A stretch of DNA of 64,000 nucleotides from Bradyrhizobium liaoningense. GTDB taxonomy: Bacteria; Pseudomonadota; Alphaproteobacteria; Rhizobiales; Xanthobacteraceae. Of this stretch, positions 27,924-38,218 are shown in pieces; the first letter of the stretch is position 1, and the number at the start of each line of letters is the position of its first letter. Position numbers and translations under genes: made by a program. The notes beneath the pieces were generated by a model. The model worked only from the letters and a program-made list of their open reading frames with translations, searched no databases and was not told where the DNA came from. The stretch is from positions 1-64,000 of the forward strand of contig NZ_JAFCJM010000036.1 in assembly GCF_018130955.1 (NCBI RefSeq), in the 5' to 3' direction.

Positions 27924-28400
27924 TCAGCCGTTGAAGATGCTTTCGAGCGGCAGATGGGACTTCACGATCGGGGACTTCAGCACGACGAAACTGAAGTACT
28001 TGTCGATACCGATATCCATCTCGACCAGGCGTTCCATGACCGCCTGGTATTCGCTGATGCCCGCCGTGATGAACTTCACGAGATAGTCGTACCCGCCTGA
28101 AACGAGATGGCATTCGACGACAGCATCGATCTTTTCGATGGTCGTGAGAAAGCGCGCGAAATCGATCTGCCGGTGATTCTTCAGGGTGATTTCAGCGAAG
28201 ACGGTTAGAGTTTGTCCGAGCTTGGCAACATCGATCTGGGCCGAATAGCCGGTGATGAAGCCCTCCGTCTGGAGCCTCTTGACCCGCATCAGGCACGGGC
28301 TCGGGGAAAGGTTGATCAGCTCGGCGAGCTCGACGTTTGAAATCCGCCCGTTCTTCTGCAGTTCGCATAAAATCCTGATGTCGATCTTATCGAGCTTCAT
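27924..28400 (-). CDS. Lrp/AsnC-family regulator
   Basis: A 158-residue Lrp-type protein: N-terminal helix-turn-helix (about 4-60; NVELAELINLSPSPCLMRV) and a C-terminal RAM domain (about 70-150). It lies downstream of the FAD oxidase on the same strand and converges on the aminotransferase. Lrp-type regulators in such places usually sense the amino acid that is degraded. Confidence 0.9.
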   Translation of the reverse strand: MKLDKIDIRILCELQKNGRISNVELAELINLSPSPCLMRVKRLQTEGFITGYSAQIDVAKLGQTLTVFAEITLKNHRQIDFARFLTTIEKIDAVVECHLVSGGYDYLVKFITAGISEYQAVMERLVEMDIGIDKYFSFVVLKSPIVKSHLPLESIFNG

Positions 28401-28515
28401 AGCGATGCCATGAGATCGGGGGCGACAAAGGCGTAAAGACTTTGAGGCTTCTGCGTCATATGCATTGTCATAGCATCAACCAGCCCCTTTTCCCACCGGA
28501 CGGCGGAAACTGCCT

Positions 28516-29841
28516 TTAGAACTCACTGACCTTGTCCCAGGCGCTCATTTTCAGCCGCTCCGGCCTGTAGGGGCGCGGGTCGACGATCGGTGGACTGCCC
28601 GTAATGATGTCGGCGATCATATGTCCCGCGCCTGGGCCAATTCCAAAACCGTGGCCGCTGAACCCCGCCGCGAGGATGAAACCTGGAATGGACTCAACTT
28701 CACCGATTGCGGGAATGCCGTCCGGCGTGCTGTCGATGTAACCGGCCCAGGCATTTGAGATTGCGACGTGCCGGAGCTCGGGCACGAGCTTGCAAGCTCG
28801 TCGATGCGTCAGTCGAATCTGCCTCATGTCGGGACGCGGATCGAGCGTCCGGTTGAGCTCCATCGGGGTCACCTCATCGAGCCCCCACTTCGCCAAGGAT
28901 TCATGGCCCTGCCGCAAGCCCTCGAACGCGCCAGGGCTAAGACTTCGCCATCGGCGCGCGAACATGGGCAGGAATTCGCGGCCAAACCTGAACTGCTGCG
29001 GCGTGGGATCGACACGCGCGCGCCCGCTGATGGCGAGCGTGTATCCGCCGTTGCCACGCCGCGTCAGCGACACCAGCCCGGCGTACAAGGCATCAGGCAG
29101 GCCGGCTGCACCCGGAGCCAAGGCAAGAATGGAAGATCGCACGGATGCCTGTGGGAAGCGGATTCCAAGCTGGTTGCAGAATGAGGATGCCCAGGCCCCT
29201 CCTGCCATGACCACCGTCTTGGTCCGGATGGTGCCGGCTTCGGTCACCACCCCGCTGACCCGGCCGGCAGTGAGCTCTACGCCACGCGCCGCGCAAAGCT
29301 GATGGACCGTGCCACCCGCTGCCATGATCCCGCGCGCAGCGACGGGCACGGCCTTTGAGGTATCTGCCGTCCCATCGGTTGGCGAGAAGACGCCGCCTTT
29401 CCATTTGCGGCCCGTCGCCATGCCTCGCTCGGTCGCTTCTTCCGCACTCAGCATGTGCGTCGTGACACCGACGGTCCAGGCAAAGTCTCGCCATTTTGCC
29501 CAGCCAGCCAGCTCATTTTCGTCGTTCGACAAATACAACAGGCCACAGCGGCGAAAACCCGTATCTTCACGGGTCTCTCCGGCAACTCTCTCCCAAAGAT
29601 CCAGGCTCTTGGTCGCAAGCGGCAACTCGCGTGCATCGCGGTTCTGTTGGCGGCACCATCCCCAGTTGCGGCTGGACTGCTCGGCGGCGACGCGGCCCTT
29701 TTCGAGCAACGCAACCTTCAGCCCGCGCCGGGCGAGATAGTAGCTTGTGAACACGCCCACCACGCCCCCGCCAATGACCACGACGTCGGCCTCACGAGGC
29801 AGGGATGGACTGGATTCGATATGCTGGAGCGGCGCGCTCAT
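28516..29841 (-). CDS. FAD-dependent amino-acid/amine oxidoreductase (DAO family)
   Basis: A 441-residue protein with an N-terminal FAD motif (VVVIGGGVVGVFTSYYLARR), the motif EQSSRNWGWCRQQNRD next to it, and the C-terminal AAGFSGHGFGIGPGAGHMIA. It belongs to the D-amino-acid oxidase/sarcosine oxidase superfamily and probably oxidises a secondary or primary amine. A clear paralogue lies at 43638-44960. The Lrp gene follows after 115 bp and may regulate it. Confidence 0.87.
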   Translation of the reverse strand: MSAPLQHIESSPSLPREADVVVIGGGVVGVFTSYYLARRGLKVALLEKGRVAAEQSSRNWGWCRQQNRDARELPLATKSLDLWERVAGETREDTGFRRCGLLYLSNDENELAGWAKWRDFAWTVGVTTHMLSAEEATERGMATGRKWKGGVFSPTDGTADTSKAVPVAARGIMAAGGTVHQLCAARGVELTAGRVSGVVTEAGTIRTKTVVMAGGAWASSFCNQLGIRFPQASVRSSILALAPGAAGLPDALYAGLVSLTRRGNGGYTLAISGRARVDPTPQQFRFGREFLPMFARRWRSLSPGAFEGLRQGHESLAKWGLDEVTPMELNRTLDPRPDMRQIRLTHRRACKLVPELRHVAISNAWAGYIDSTPDGIPAIGEVESIPGFILAAGFSGHGFGIGPGAGHMIADIITGSPPIVDPRPYRPERLKMSAWDKVSEF

Positions 29842-30499
29842 CGGACAGGGAATCTCCGGTAGTTGCCCGTAGCGTAACCGAGGAATTGCGGCAGGCCCCG
29901 CGGACTTTCGCCCTGAGACCGAATATCCTGCGGTTTACTGCCTTTGACACAGGCATATATTGCGAAAATACTTTGCTTGCGCCGCAGCTTGCGGGCGGCG
30001 AGACCGATTCACGTGCTCCTGCAATCCAAGGTGCGCCTTATGGCAAGCGCCTAGGCAGGCCTTGCCTCGCAGACTGAAATGCCAAATCGGACTTCGTTTT
30101 CAGAAGTTCCTGCTGCTTCGATGCTGGCTTTCGGCGACTCCGGGGTGATTGAAATCGTCAAGATCGGCAGAACCAACCGATCGATCGGCCAAAGTCCATA
30201 GAGGCAACTTGCATGAGCCGTGTTCAGGAGCAGGCCTTCGCGGAAGCGATCAAGCCATGACGCGGATGCCATCTGAGCTTCGCTTCGATCGAGATCGCCG
30301 ATCAGGTGGGCACTGCGCTCTGAGCAACAGCTCTTGCTTCTTGCGCGAAGAGGCCTGAATCATGTCGCAGCCTCCAACGAAGGAATGGCAAGTTGAGCGG
30401 CGAATTATTGACCTGTCGAAGGAGCGTGGAGGCGCAAGGAGCCGAAGGCGCCGGCCGCAGCAAGATGACGGCACTGGCTTGAAAAAGGAGGATGCTCTC
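29842..30499. other. Intergenic stretch between divergent transcripts, no supported gene
   Basis: About 660 bases between the FAD oxidase (minus) and the peptide-type ABC ATPase (plus). Short open frames exist on both strands, but none shows a recognisable domain or a convincing start. An AT-richer patch around 29935-29975 is a plausible promoter area. The last bases hold the AAAGGAGG site of the ATPase gene. Confidence 0.5.
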
Positions 30500-32191
30500 A
30501 TGGCCTCTGGCATCCAGGTGGCAAGCCCCGTCGATGTCGCGCTGTCGGTGCGCGAGCTGACCGTGAGTCTGCCGGAAGGAATGGAGCGGGCCTACGCCGT
30601 CGAGAACATCTCCTTCGATCTGAAACGCGGACAGATTCTCTGTATCATCGGGGAATCCGGATCGGGCAAGTCGGTCACTGCCAATGCGATCATGGGTCTT
30701 CTCCCGAAGGCGATCCGGGTCTCCTCGGGTGCGATCCATCTGGACGGAATGAACATCGTGGGCCTCTCGCCCGACAAGCTCCGCAGCCTGCGCGGCCGCG
30801 TCGTGTCGATGATCTTTCAAGACCCTCTCTCGGCGCTCAACCCGCTGATGACCGTGGGAGCTCAGATCGAGGAGGTGATGGCCGCGCACGATGTTGGCAC
30901 GCCCGCCTCCCGTCGCAGCCGGGCCATGGATCTGTTGGTTGAAGTGGGTCTGCCTGATCCGCAGCTCATGTATCACCAGTATCCATTCCGCCTGTCGGGC
31001 GGACAGCGGCAGCGGGTCATGATAGCCATGGCTCTTGCGCTTGAGCCGGCGATCTTGATCGCGGACGAGCCGACCACCGCACTGGACGTGACGACCCAGG
31101 CTCAGATCCTCCAGTTGATCCGCGACATCCAGCGCCGCAAGGGCATGAGCGTCATGTTCATCACCCACGACTTCGGCGTTGTGGCGGAGATTGCCGATTC
31201 CGTCGTGGTGATGGAGAAGGGTCAATGCGTCGAGCAGGGTGGTGCAGAGCAGGTTCTGAAGTCGCCCAGCCATCTCTATACGCGCCGCCTGATCGCGGCC
31301 GTGCCGCATCTGACCGGCAAAAACCGCATTCCCCTGGAAACTGCGGAAAAGATTTCCATCCTGAAGGTTGAAGGCCTAGCAAAAACCTATCGCAGCGGCA
31401 GCGCGCTCTTCGGTACGCAGCGCATTGTGCCTGCGGTCAATGGCGTCACGTTCGACCTCACCTCGGGACGCACGCTGGGCGTTGTCGGTGAAAGCGGCTC
31501 GGGCAAATCGTCGCTTGGTCGGCTGCTGATCAAGCTCATGGAGTGCGACGGCGGCTCGATCCTGTTCGAAGGCCGCGACATTGCCGGGCTTTCCGAAACC
31601 GAGTTTCGCTCGCTGCGGCCAAAAATCCAGATGATCTTCCAGGATCCGTTTGCCTCGCTCAATCCGAGGTCGACGGTTGGGCACATTCTCACGGTCGGCC
31701 CGGTCGCGCATGGAACGGCCTACAGGGCGGCTGCCGAGCGGGCGCGGGAGCTCCTGTCTCACGTCGGCTTGGATACGGGAGCTTTTGATCGCTATCCGCA
31801 CGAGTTCTCCGGCGGGCAGCGCCAGCGCATCGGCATCGCGCGGGCGCTGATGTTCAAGCCAAAGCTGCTGATTGCCGACGAAGCGGTCTCTGCGCTCGAC
31901 GTATCGATCCAGGCCCAGATCTTGAAGCTGCTGGATCAGATTCAGCGCGAGACCGGCGTCTCGATGGTCTTCATCACCCATGACCTGCGCGTCGCAAGCC
32001 AGATCTGCGATGAAATTGCCGTCATGCATCGCGGACAGATCATTGAACGCGGACCGCCGTCCCAGATCTTCCTCGACCCGAAATCCAGCTACACGCGAGA
32101 ACTGGTGGCAGCGATCCCCGGCGGGCAGCCCGGGAGCATGTCCCAAGATGAAAGCCGCCTCGGACACCAAAGGCAAGGAGAGACGTTATGA
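30500..32191 (+). CDS. Fused double ATPase of a peptide/nickel-type ABC importer (DppD-DppF type)
   Basis: A 563-residue protein with two complete ATPase halves. The first has Walker A GESGSGKSVTAN, signature LSGGQRQRVMIAMAL and Walker B ILIADEPTTALD. The second has GESGSGKSSLG, FSGGQRQRIGIARAL and LLIADEAVSALD. In most peptide importers these are two proteins; the fusion is common in rhizobia. Start at ATG 30500 behind AAAGGAGG, although the frame is open to 30362. Its stop overlaps the binding-protein start (ATGA). Confidence 0.92.
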   Translation: MASGIQVASPVDVALSVRELTVSLPEGMERAYAVENISFDLKRGQILCIIGESGSGKSVTANAIMGLLPKAIRVSSGAIHLDGMNIVGLSPDKLRSLRGRVVSMIFQDPLSALNPLMTVGAQIEEVMAAHDVGTPASRRSRAMDLLVEVGLPDPQLMYHQYPFRLSGGQRQRVMIAMALALEPAILIADEPTTALDVTTQAQILQLIRDIQRRKGMSVMFITHDFGVVAEIADSVVVMEKGQCVEQGGAEQVLKSPSHLYTRRLIAAVPHLTGKNRIPLETAEKISILKVEGLAKTYRSGSALFGTQRIVPAVNGVTFDLTSGRTLGVVGESGSGKSSLGRLLIKLMECDGGSILFEGRDIAGLSETEFRSLRPKIQMIFQDPFASLNPRSTVGHILTVGPVAHGTAYRAAAERARELLSHVGLDTGAFDRYPHEFSGGQRQRIGIARALMFKPKLLIADEAVSALDVSIQAQILKLLDQIQRETGVSMVFITHDLRVASQICDEIAVMHRGQIIERGPPSQIFLDPKSSYTRELVAAIPGGQPGSMSQDESRLGHQRQGETL

Positions 32192-33858
32192 CCAACCGTT
32201 CTGCGACCACATCGAACTACTCGCGGCGCGATGCCCTGCGCATGGTGGCAATTGGCGGTGCTGCCGGCCTCTTCGCGCCCAATCTCTTGGGCAAGCCCGC
32301 CTACGCTCGGACCTCTACGGCAAAGCCGACCGGCCGCGTGATCGTCGGGCTTGGACAGGAGCCGACCGTCTTCAATCCGCTGATGGTCCACATTGAAGTC
32401 GATGATGGCGTGCATTTCTCGGTTTTCGACGCGCTCTTCCGCATCGATCCTCAAGGCGTTATTCAGCCCAACCTGGCCGTGGAAGTGCCGAACCAGAAGA
32501 ACGGCGGCATTTCGGAAGACGGTCTCAAATGGCGCATTCGTCTGCGTGACGATGTCCGCTGGCACGATGGCAAGCCTTTCAGCGCCGAGGACGTGAAGTT
32601 CACGCTCGAACTGATCACGAACCCCAACTTCCGGAGTTGGCGCACGTCCGGCCATTCTCTCGTGCGCGACATCACGGTGGTCTCGCCCACGGAGATCTCG
32701 TGGCGAATGGAAGAGGCCTTTGCGCCGTATTTGTCGTTCCTGACCGAAACCTTCATCGTGCCCAAGCACATCCTCGAGAAAGAGGCCAATCCGAACACCG
32801 CCGCCTTCAACCAGGCACCGGTCGGCACCGGCGCGTTCAAGTGGGGCAAGCGGGTTGCCGGCGATCATCTCGAACTCGTTGCCAACACCGAATATTTCGG
32901 TGAAGGCCCTCATATCGAGCGGCTGGTCTTCAAATACATTCCCGATCTCACTGTCCTTTATACCCAGTTCAAGAGCGGCGACATCGATCTCGTGGGTCAG
33001 CCCTACATCACTCCCGATCACTATGGCGAAGCCAAGACGCTGCCGAACCGCGTGGTGACGTTGGTCCCGAGGGCCTCGTTCGAATCCTTCTACCTGAACC
33101 TCGAGCGTCCGCAGTTCAAGGAGCTTGCGGTCCGCGAGGCGCTTTATGCGGCGATCGACAAGGAGGCGATCATCCAGGGGCTCTACTACGGCGTGCCGAC
33201 GCCGACGGAGACCTTCATGCCGCGGCAGTCCTTCTTCTTCAACGCCAATCTGCCGTTGCACCAATTCGACCTGAATCGCGCGCGCAAGATCCTTGATCAG
33301 GCCGGCTGGGCGCCGGGAGGCGACGGCATTCGCACCAAGAATGGTGTTCGTCTGTCCTTTACCAATTCGACCACGTCCGGCGATCCCCTCCGCGAACAGG
33401 TGCAGCAGTTCCTGCAGCAGACGTTTGCTCAGCTAGGCGTCGAGATGAAGATATCGAACTTGCCCGCCGCCGTGATGTGGGGCGAGTTCTGGATGCAATC
33501 GCAATTCGATTCCGTGATCGTCGGCAGCTCGTACCTGATCGGCGCCGATCCGGATGTCACCAATCGCATTCACTCGCGCTCGATCGGAGTGAAGGGCGGT
33601 CGCGGCTCGAACAATGCGCAATATGCAAATCCGGAGGTCGACGCCCTGCTCGACAAGGGCGCGCGCACTTTCGATCCTGAAGCCCGGCGCGCGATCTACT
33701 CTCGTGTCCAGGAACTTGTTCGTCGCGACCTGCCCTTCCTTCCGTTGTACCAGAGCAATGCGGTCGAAGGTCTCAAGAAAGGGATCAACGGCTTCGTGCC
33801 GAACGGGAATACGCGCACGGAATCCTGGAATGCGCTGGCGTGGTACTGGGCGAGCTGA
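32188..33858 (+). CDS. ABC transporter substrate-binding protein (SBP_bac_5), Tat-type signal
   Basis: A 556-residue family 5 binding protein. The N-terminus carries a twin-arginine signal (SRRDALRMVAIGGAAGLF, residues 12-29), so it is probably folded before export. The mature part has the typical LFRIDPQGVIQPNLAVEVP and FSAEDVKFTLELI stretches. It imports peptides, opines or other amino compounds together with the ATPase upstream and two permeases downstream. Confidence 0.9.
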   Translation: MTNRSATTSNYSRRDALRMVAIGGAAGLFAPNLLGKPAYARTSTAKPTGRVIVGLGQEPTVFNPLMVHIEVDDGVHFSVFDALFRIDPQGVIQPNLAVEVPNQKNGGISEDGLKWRIRLRDDVRWHDGKPFSAEDVKFTLELITNPNFRSWRTSGHSLVRDITVVSPTEISWRMEEAFAPYLSFLTETFIVPKHILEKEANPNTAAFNQAPVGTGAFKWGKRVAGDHLELVANTEYFGEGPHIERLVFKYIPDLTVLYTQFKSGDIDLVGQPYITPDHYGEAKTLPNRVVTLVPRASFESFYLNLERPQFKELAVREALYAAIDKEAIIQGLYYGVPTPTETFMPRQSFFFNANLPLHQFDLNRARKILDQAGWAPGGDGIRTKNGVRLSFTNSTTSGDPLREQVQQFLQQTFAQLGVEMKISNLPAAVMWGEFWMQSQFDSVIVGSSYLIGADPDVTNRIHSRSIGVKGGRGSNNAQYANPEVDALLDKGARTFDPEARRAIYSRVQELVRRDLPFLPLYQSNAVEGLKKGINGFVPNGNTRTESWNALAWYWAS

Positions 33859-33920
33859 TGTCCTGCCGCCGAACCTGGAAGGGCGGCGAAACGGCATAGT
33901 CACGCTAACGGAGGTCTCGG

Positions 33921-34871
33921 ATGTCCGCCTTCCTGCTCAATCGCCTCTCACAGAGCATCGTGCTGCTGGTGATCGTCTCGATCATCGGCTTCACGGTTCT
34001 CAACCTCATGCCGGGCGGGCCTCTCGCGCAATTCGGTCTCGATCCCGGCATGACGCAGAAGGATGTCGAGCGGCTTGCAGCGCAGCTGGGGCTGAACCGA
34101 CCGCTGTGGATCCAGTATCTCGATTGGGCCTGGCGGCTGATTCAGGGCGACTGGGGACACTCGTTCCGCGATGGCTCTGCAGTGCTGGCGGTGATCGGCC
34201 GACATCTCCTGGCGACGCTGCTGCTGATGGGCACGTCCACTGCATTGGCGATCGCGGCCGGCACCTGGATCGGCATCCGCGGTGCCACTCACCGTTATTC
34301 CCTGTTCGATTACTGCGCGACAGTGGGCGCCATGGTCGCACTCTCGGTCCCAACCTTCTGGTTCGGCCTCATCGGCATCTACATCTTTACGCTGAAGCTC
34401 GGTTGGGTTCCTGCTGGCAACATGTACACGATCGGCGACGGCTCGGTGTTGGATTATCTGCACCATCTGATCCTGCCAAGCCTGGTGCTGTCGCTGGTTC
34501 ATGTCGCGATCTGGAGCCGCTACATGCGCACGGCGACGCTCGAGGCGCTGAGCCAGGATTTCGTCAAGACCGCCCGCGCCAAGGGTGTGAGCGAGCGACG
34601 CATCCTGCTGAAGCACGTCGTCGGCAATGCGCTGTTGCCGATGATCACGCTCGCCGGAATGCAATTGCCCAGCATTCTGACAGGCGCGTTGGTGACCGAG
34701 ACGGTCTTCACCTGGCCGGGAATGGGGCGGCTGTTTCTCGACAGCCTTGGCTACAGTGACTATCCGATGGTGATGGGGCTGTTGATCTTCTCAGCCATCC
34801 TGGTCGTATTAGGCAATCTAATCGCAGACATCGTCATCGCTACCGTCGACCCGCGCATTCGTCTGGGCTGA
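33921..34871 (+). CDS. Peptide/nickel-type ABC transporter permease (DppB type)
   Basis: A 316-residue permease with about six spans. It has the N-terminal LLVIVSIIGFTVLNLMPGGP typical of DppB and the coupling loop FVKTARAKGVSERRILLKHV. Start at ATG 33921 behind GGAGG. It pairs with the next gene to form the membrane channel. Confidence 0.92.
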   Translation: MSAFLLNRLSQSIVLLVIVSIIGFTVLNLMPGGPLAQFGLDPGMTQKDVERLAAQLGLNRPLWIQYLDWAWRLIQGDWGHSFRDGSAVLAVIGRHLLATLLLMGTSTALAIAAGTWIGIRGATHRYSLFDYCATVGAMVALSVPTFWFGLIGIYIFTLKLGWVPAGNMYTIGDGSVLDYLHHLILPSLVLSLVHVAIWSRYMRTATLEALSQDFVKTARAKGVSERRILLKHVVGNALLPMITLAGMQLPSILTGALVTETVFTWPGMGRLFLDSLGYSDYPMVMGLLIFSAILVVLGNLIADIVIATVDPRIRLG

Positions 34872-34909
34872 GCCCGCCGGCTCACCCCTGTTACCAGGAG
34901 GCAGCAGAT

Positions 34910-35788
34910 ATGACCGCCATCGTCGTGCACGCAGCTCCTACTCGCTGGTGGCACAGTCGTGCGGTGGCGCGCTTTATGCGCCATCATCTGGCACTTGTCG
35001 GGATCGCGATGATCACCCTGCTTGTGCTGGCGTGCGCCATCGGCCCCTATGCCTTACCTTACGACACGCTCCAGATCGATCTGCGAGCCCGCTTTGCGCC
35101 ACCTCTCAGCGGTCACCACTATCTCGGCACCGATCCTCTGGGACGTGACTTGGCCGCGCGGCTATTGATGGCCGGGCGTGTCTCGCTGCTGGTGGGATTC
35201 TCCGCGATGCTGCTGTCGACACTGATCGGCACCCTGGTTGGCGTGACGGCGGGCTATCGCGGCGGCTGGGTCGGGGCGGCACTGATGCGCACGGTGGACG
35301 GCTTCCTTTCTTATCCCTCGATCTTCCTCGTGCTGGCGCTGGCCGCGCTGCTGCGGCCGAGCCCGGCGATGATCACCGTCATCATTGCCGTCACGAGCTG
35401 GATGGAGACCGCCAGAATCGTCGAGGCCGAGGTCCGCTCGCTGCGCGAGCGCGAGTTTGTCCAGGCTGCCCGCATGGTGGGGCTGAGCCGCCAGCATATC
35501 ATGTTCCGCGAGATCCTGCCCAATGCCATGGGCCCGATCATCGTCGCTGCAAGCCTGGCGGTCGCCCGCGCGATCCTTCTGGAAGCCTATATCAGCTTTC
35601 TCGGCTATGGCATCCAACCGCCGCTGCCGAGCTGGGGCAACATGCTCAATGGCGCCCAGCAATATCTGGCGAGCGCTCCTTGGCTTGCCATCATTCCTGG
35701 CGCTGCGATCACGATCGCGGTGACGAGCTTCAACTTCATCGGCGATGGCTTGCGAGATGCCCTCGACGTGCGAAACGACCACTTCTGA
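34910..35788 (+). CDS. Peptide/nickel-type ABC transporter permease (DppC type)
   Basis: A 292-residue permease. It has the N-terminal extension and the conserved GTDPLGRDLAARLLMAGRVS of DppC proteins, and the coupling loop FVQAARMVGLSRQHIMFREI. AGGAGG precedes the start. It completes a four-gene importer (30500-35788) directly upstream of an amine-oxidase-like gene. Confidence 0.92.
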   Translation: MTAIVVHAAPTRWWHSRAVARFMRHHLALVGIAMITLLVLACAIGPYALPYDTLQIDLRARFAPPLSGHHYLGTDPLGRDLAARLLMAGRVSLLVGFSAMLLSTLIGTLVGVTAGYRGGWVGAALMRTVDGFLSYPSIFLVLALAALLRPSPAMITVIIAVTSWMETARIVEAEVRSLREREFVQAARMVGLSRQHIMFREILPNAMGPIIVAASLAVARAILLEAYISFLGYGIQPPLPSWGNMLNGAQQYLASAPWLAIIPGAAITIAVTSFNFIGDGLRDALDVRNDHF

Positions 35789-35842
35789 TCAGCTCGCGCC
35801 AAGCTCGGCTGAACAGAACGGGACATAAGAGAAGCAAACGCC

Positions 35843-37153
35843 ATGCATGCGCCCCGAGTCGACGAGAAGGCAACGCCCTACTGGTGGGAAGCCGCCCCGC
35901 TGAAGCCGCTGCCTCCGCAACCCCTACCCAAGAAGCTCGACGTGCTCATCGTGGGCGCGGGCTATGCCGGGCTTTCGGCTGGTTTGGTGCTCGCGCGCGA
36001 GGGGCGCTCGGTTGCAGCCTTTGATGCGATGGATCCGGGTGAAGGGGCCTCGACGCGCAACGGCGGTATCACCAGCGGAACGATTCGTCCGGATTTCGCG
36101 ACGCTCACGCGGCGGTTCGGCGAAGAGAAGGCGCTGGCAATCGAGTCCGAAGGCAAGGCCGCACGCGAATTCCTGTACGATTTCATCAAGACGGAAGGCC
36201 TTGCCTGCGATTTCCAGCCGGTAGGCCAATTCAAAGGCGCCTTCGGCTATGAACAATACGAACCCATGGCGCGGACGGCGGAGAGGCTCGCGAAGAAACT
36301 CGGGATCGAGGCTTACTCGGTTCCCTATGCCGAGCAGCGAAAGTACATCGGCACGGATGTCTATCGCGGCGGCACGGTTCGGATGGACATCGGCGGACTG
36401 CACCCGGCCAAATTTCACGCCGAGCTGCTGCGTGTTGCACTCGCTTCGGGAATGGCTGTCCACGCGCGGACGCCCGTGATCTCGATCGAAAGAGGCGGCG
36501 CCGGATTCCGCGTCGTCACCGCGGCCGGTCCGGTGCAGGCGCGTCAAGTGCTGGTTTGTACCAACGGTTACACGGATGGTGCCGTGCCCTTCCTGCGCCG
36601 CAGGCTGGTCCCGGTCCGCAGCCGGATCATCGCGACCGAGGAGCTCACCCCCGAGGTCATGGCGCGGCTGATGCCGAAACGCATGATGATCACGGAGAAC
36701 CGGGAGGTCGGGTTCTATTACCGGCCTTCGCCGGACTGCAAACGCATTCTGCTCGGTGGCCGTGACAGCTCCCGCATCGGCGATCCCGTCGCCCCGAAGC
36801 TGCTTCTTCGCAAGGGCCTGGTCCTTCTGTTTCCGGAACTGGAGAGCGTTCGCCTCTCACACAGCTGGTTCGGCAATGTCGCGATGAACCGTGACATGAT
36901 TCCGCGCATTTTCGAGAAGGACGGTATCGTCTATGCCACCGGCTTTTGCGGCTCGGGCGTGGTCTGGGCGCCATGGGTCGGCATGCATGCAGCCCACAAG
37001 CTCATGGGGCATGAGGAGCGGGCACGCACGGCCTTTGATTTCCGACCTCCGGCCTTCATCCCGTTTTATCGAGGCAATCCGTGGTTCATGCCCGCTTTCA
37101 TTCAGGGCTACCGGATGCGCGACCGCATCGCGATGTGGCGTGCCAGTCGCTGA
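35843..37153 (+). CDS. FAD-dependent oxidoreductase, PuuB-like
   Basis: A 436-residue DAO-superfamily enzyme: FAD motif LIVGAGYAGLSAGLVLARE, the STRNGGITSG loop seen in gamma-glutamylputrescine oxidases, and the C-terminal FCGSGVVWAPWVGMHAAHK. It differs from the two oxidases at 28516 and 43638, which share a WGWCRQQ motif instead. Gene order right after the importer suggests it oxidises the imported amine or an N-acyl derivative. Confidence 0.85.
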   Translation: MHAPRVDEKATPYWWEAAPLKPLPPQPLPKKLDVLIVGAGYAGLSAGLVLAREGRSVAAFDAMDPGEGASTRNGGITSGTIRPDFATLTRRFGEEKALAIESEGKAAREFLYDFIKTEGLACDFQPVGQFKGAFGYEQYEPMARTAERLAKKLGIEAYSVPYAEQRKYIGTDVYRGGTVRMDIGGLHPAKFHAELLRVALASGMAVHARTPVISIERGGAGFRVVTAAGPVQARQVLVCTNGYTDGAVPFLRRRLVPVRSRIIATEELTPEVMARLMPKRMMITENREVGFYYRPSPDCKRILLGGRDSSRIGDPVAPKLLLRKGLVLLFPELESVRLSHSWFGNVAMNRDMIPRIFEKDGIVYATGFCGSGVVWAPWVGMHAAHKLMGHEERARTAFDFRPPAFIPFYRGNPWFMPAFIQGYRMRDRIAMWRASR

Positions 37154-37334
37154 CAGCAGATTGGTCGTCCTACCGCACAATCAATGAAATCCTGTGCCGA
37201 ACTTGGCTCCAGTGCGATGCGTAATGCTGCGAGCTGCAAGATAGGCTGCAGATCACGCGAGGATCACCAGATAGCCGTTGCCCGTCAGGAATCGGCATTA
37301 GGCCGGCAAACTGAGCAAGAGACGTCGACTCAAT

Positions 37335-38207
37335 ATGACCACCGCAACTTATCAGACGGGCGATCGTGTCAATGAGGACGTGATCCTGCTCCCATTCGCC
37401 CAGTCGCATCTGGAAGGCGCCCTGAGACTCTCCCAGGAGATGTCGTGGCCGTATCGGTTGGAGGATTGGGATTTCGCGCTGCAGTTGGGCTTTGGCTTTG
37501 TCCTGCAGCGCGCCGGTGTGGTGATCGGCACGGCGGCCTGGTGGCCATATGGCGAGACCCACGCTTCCGCCGGCATGATCATCGTCTCGAAAGCTGCTCA
37601 GGGACGCGGCTACGGGGCCCGACTGATGGACGCGCTGCTCGCAGCGGCAGGACCGCGGATCATCACGCTGAATTCGACCGCCGAAGGTATGGCGCTTTAC
37701 CAGCGCCGCGGCTTCGTCCCAATCGGTGTCATCCACCAGCATCATGGAATTCCCAGGGAATGCCATGAGGCGCCGGCGCCGGACCTCGTCAGGGCAATGG
37801 CTCCAATGGATTTCGAAACGGTCACGCGCCTCGATCGGCAGGCCACAGGTTGGGCGAGGCGCGAGATGCTGAAGCGGTTGATCGAGGTCGGCGACGGATA
37901 TGTGCTCCTGCGTGACGGCATACCCAGTGGCTACGCCGTTTCCCGTCTTTTTGGCCGTGGGCATGTCATCGGTCCTGTGGTCGCCGAAAGCCCGAGCGAT
38001 GCGCGCGCATTGATAGAGGCCGCGCTCGCGCCTCTCGGGAATATGTTCGTCCGGATCGATACCTCTACCACCTCGCAACTCGGGGAATGGCTCGAAGGCA
38101 TCGGGCTGCAGCAAGTCAGCGACGCCACCACTATGGTGCTTGGGACGCAGATGCCGTCGAGCGGGCCGGCGCGCCTATTCGCGCTCGCCAACCAGTCATT
38201 CGGCTAG
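37335..38207 (+). CDS. Two-domain GNAT N-acetyltransferase (paralogue of 21202-22080)
   Basis: A 290-residue protein built like the enzyme at 21202: an N-terminal GNAT domain with acetyl-CoA loop AAQGRGYGARLMDALLAAAG, and a YitH-type C-terminal domain with GRGHVIGPVVAESPSDARAL. Shared blocks (W-P-R-x-x-DWDF, ITLNSTAEGMALYQRRGF versus SLNSTHAAYHLYLSLGF) show common descent. It may acetylate an amine intermediate or detoxify a product. Confidence 0.82.
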   Translation: MTTATYQTGDRVNEDVILLPFAQSHLEGALRLSQEMSWPYRLEDWDFALQLGFGFVLQRAGVVIGTAAWWPYGETHASAGMIIVSKAAQGRGYGARLMDALLAAAGPRIITLNSTAEGMALYQRRGFVPIGVIHQHHGIPRECHEAPAPDLVRAMAPMDFETVTRLDRQATGWARREMLKRLIEVGDGYVLLRDGIPSGYAVSRLFGRGHVIGPVVAESPSDARALIEAALAPLGNMFVRIDTSTTSQLGEWLEGIGLQQVSDATTMVLGTQMPSSGPARLFALANQSFG

Positions 38208-38218
38208 GAGGCATCGGG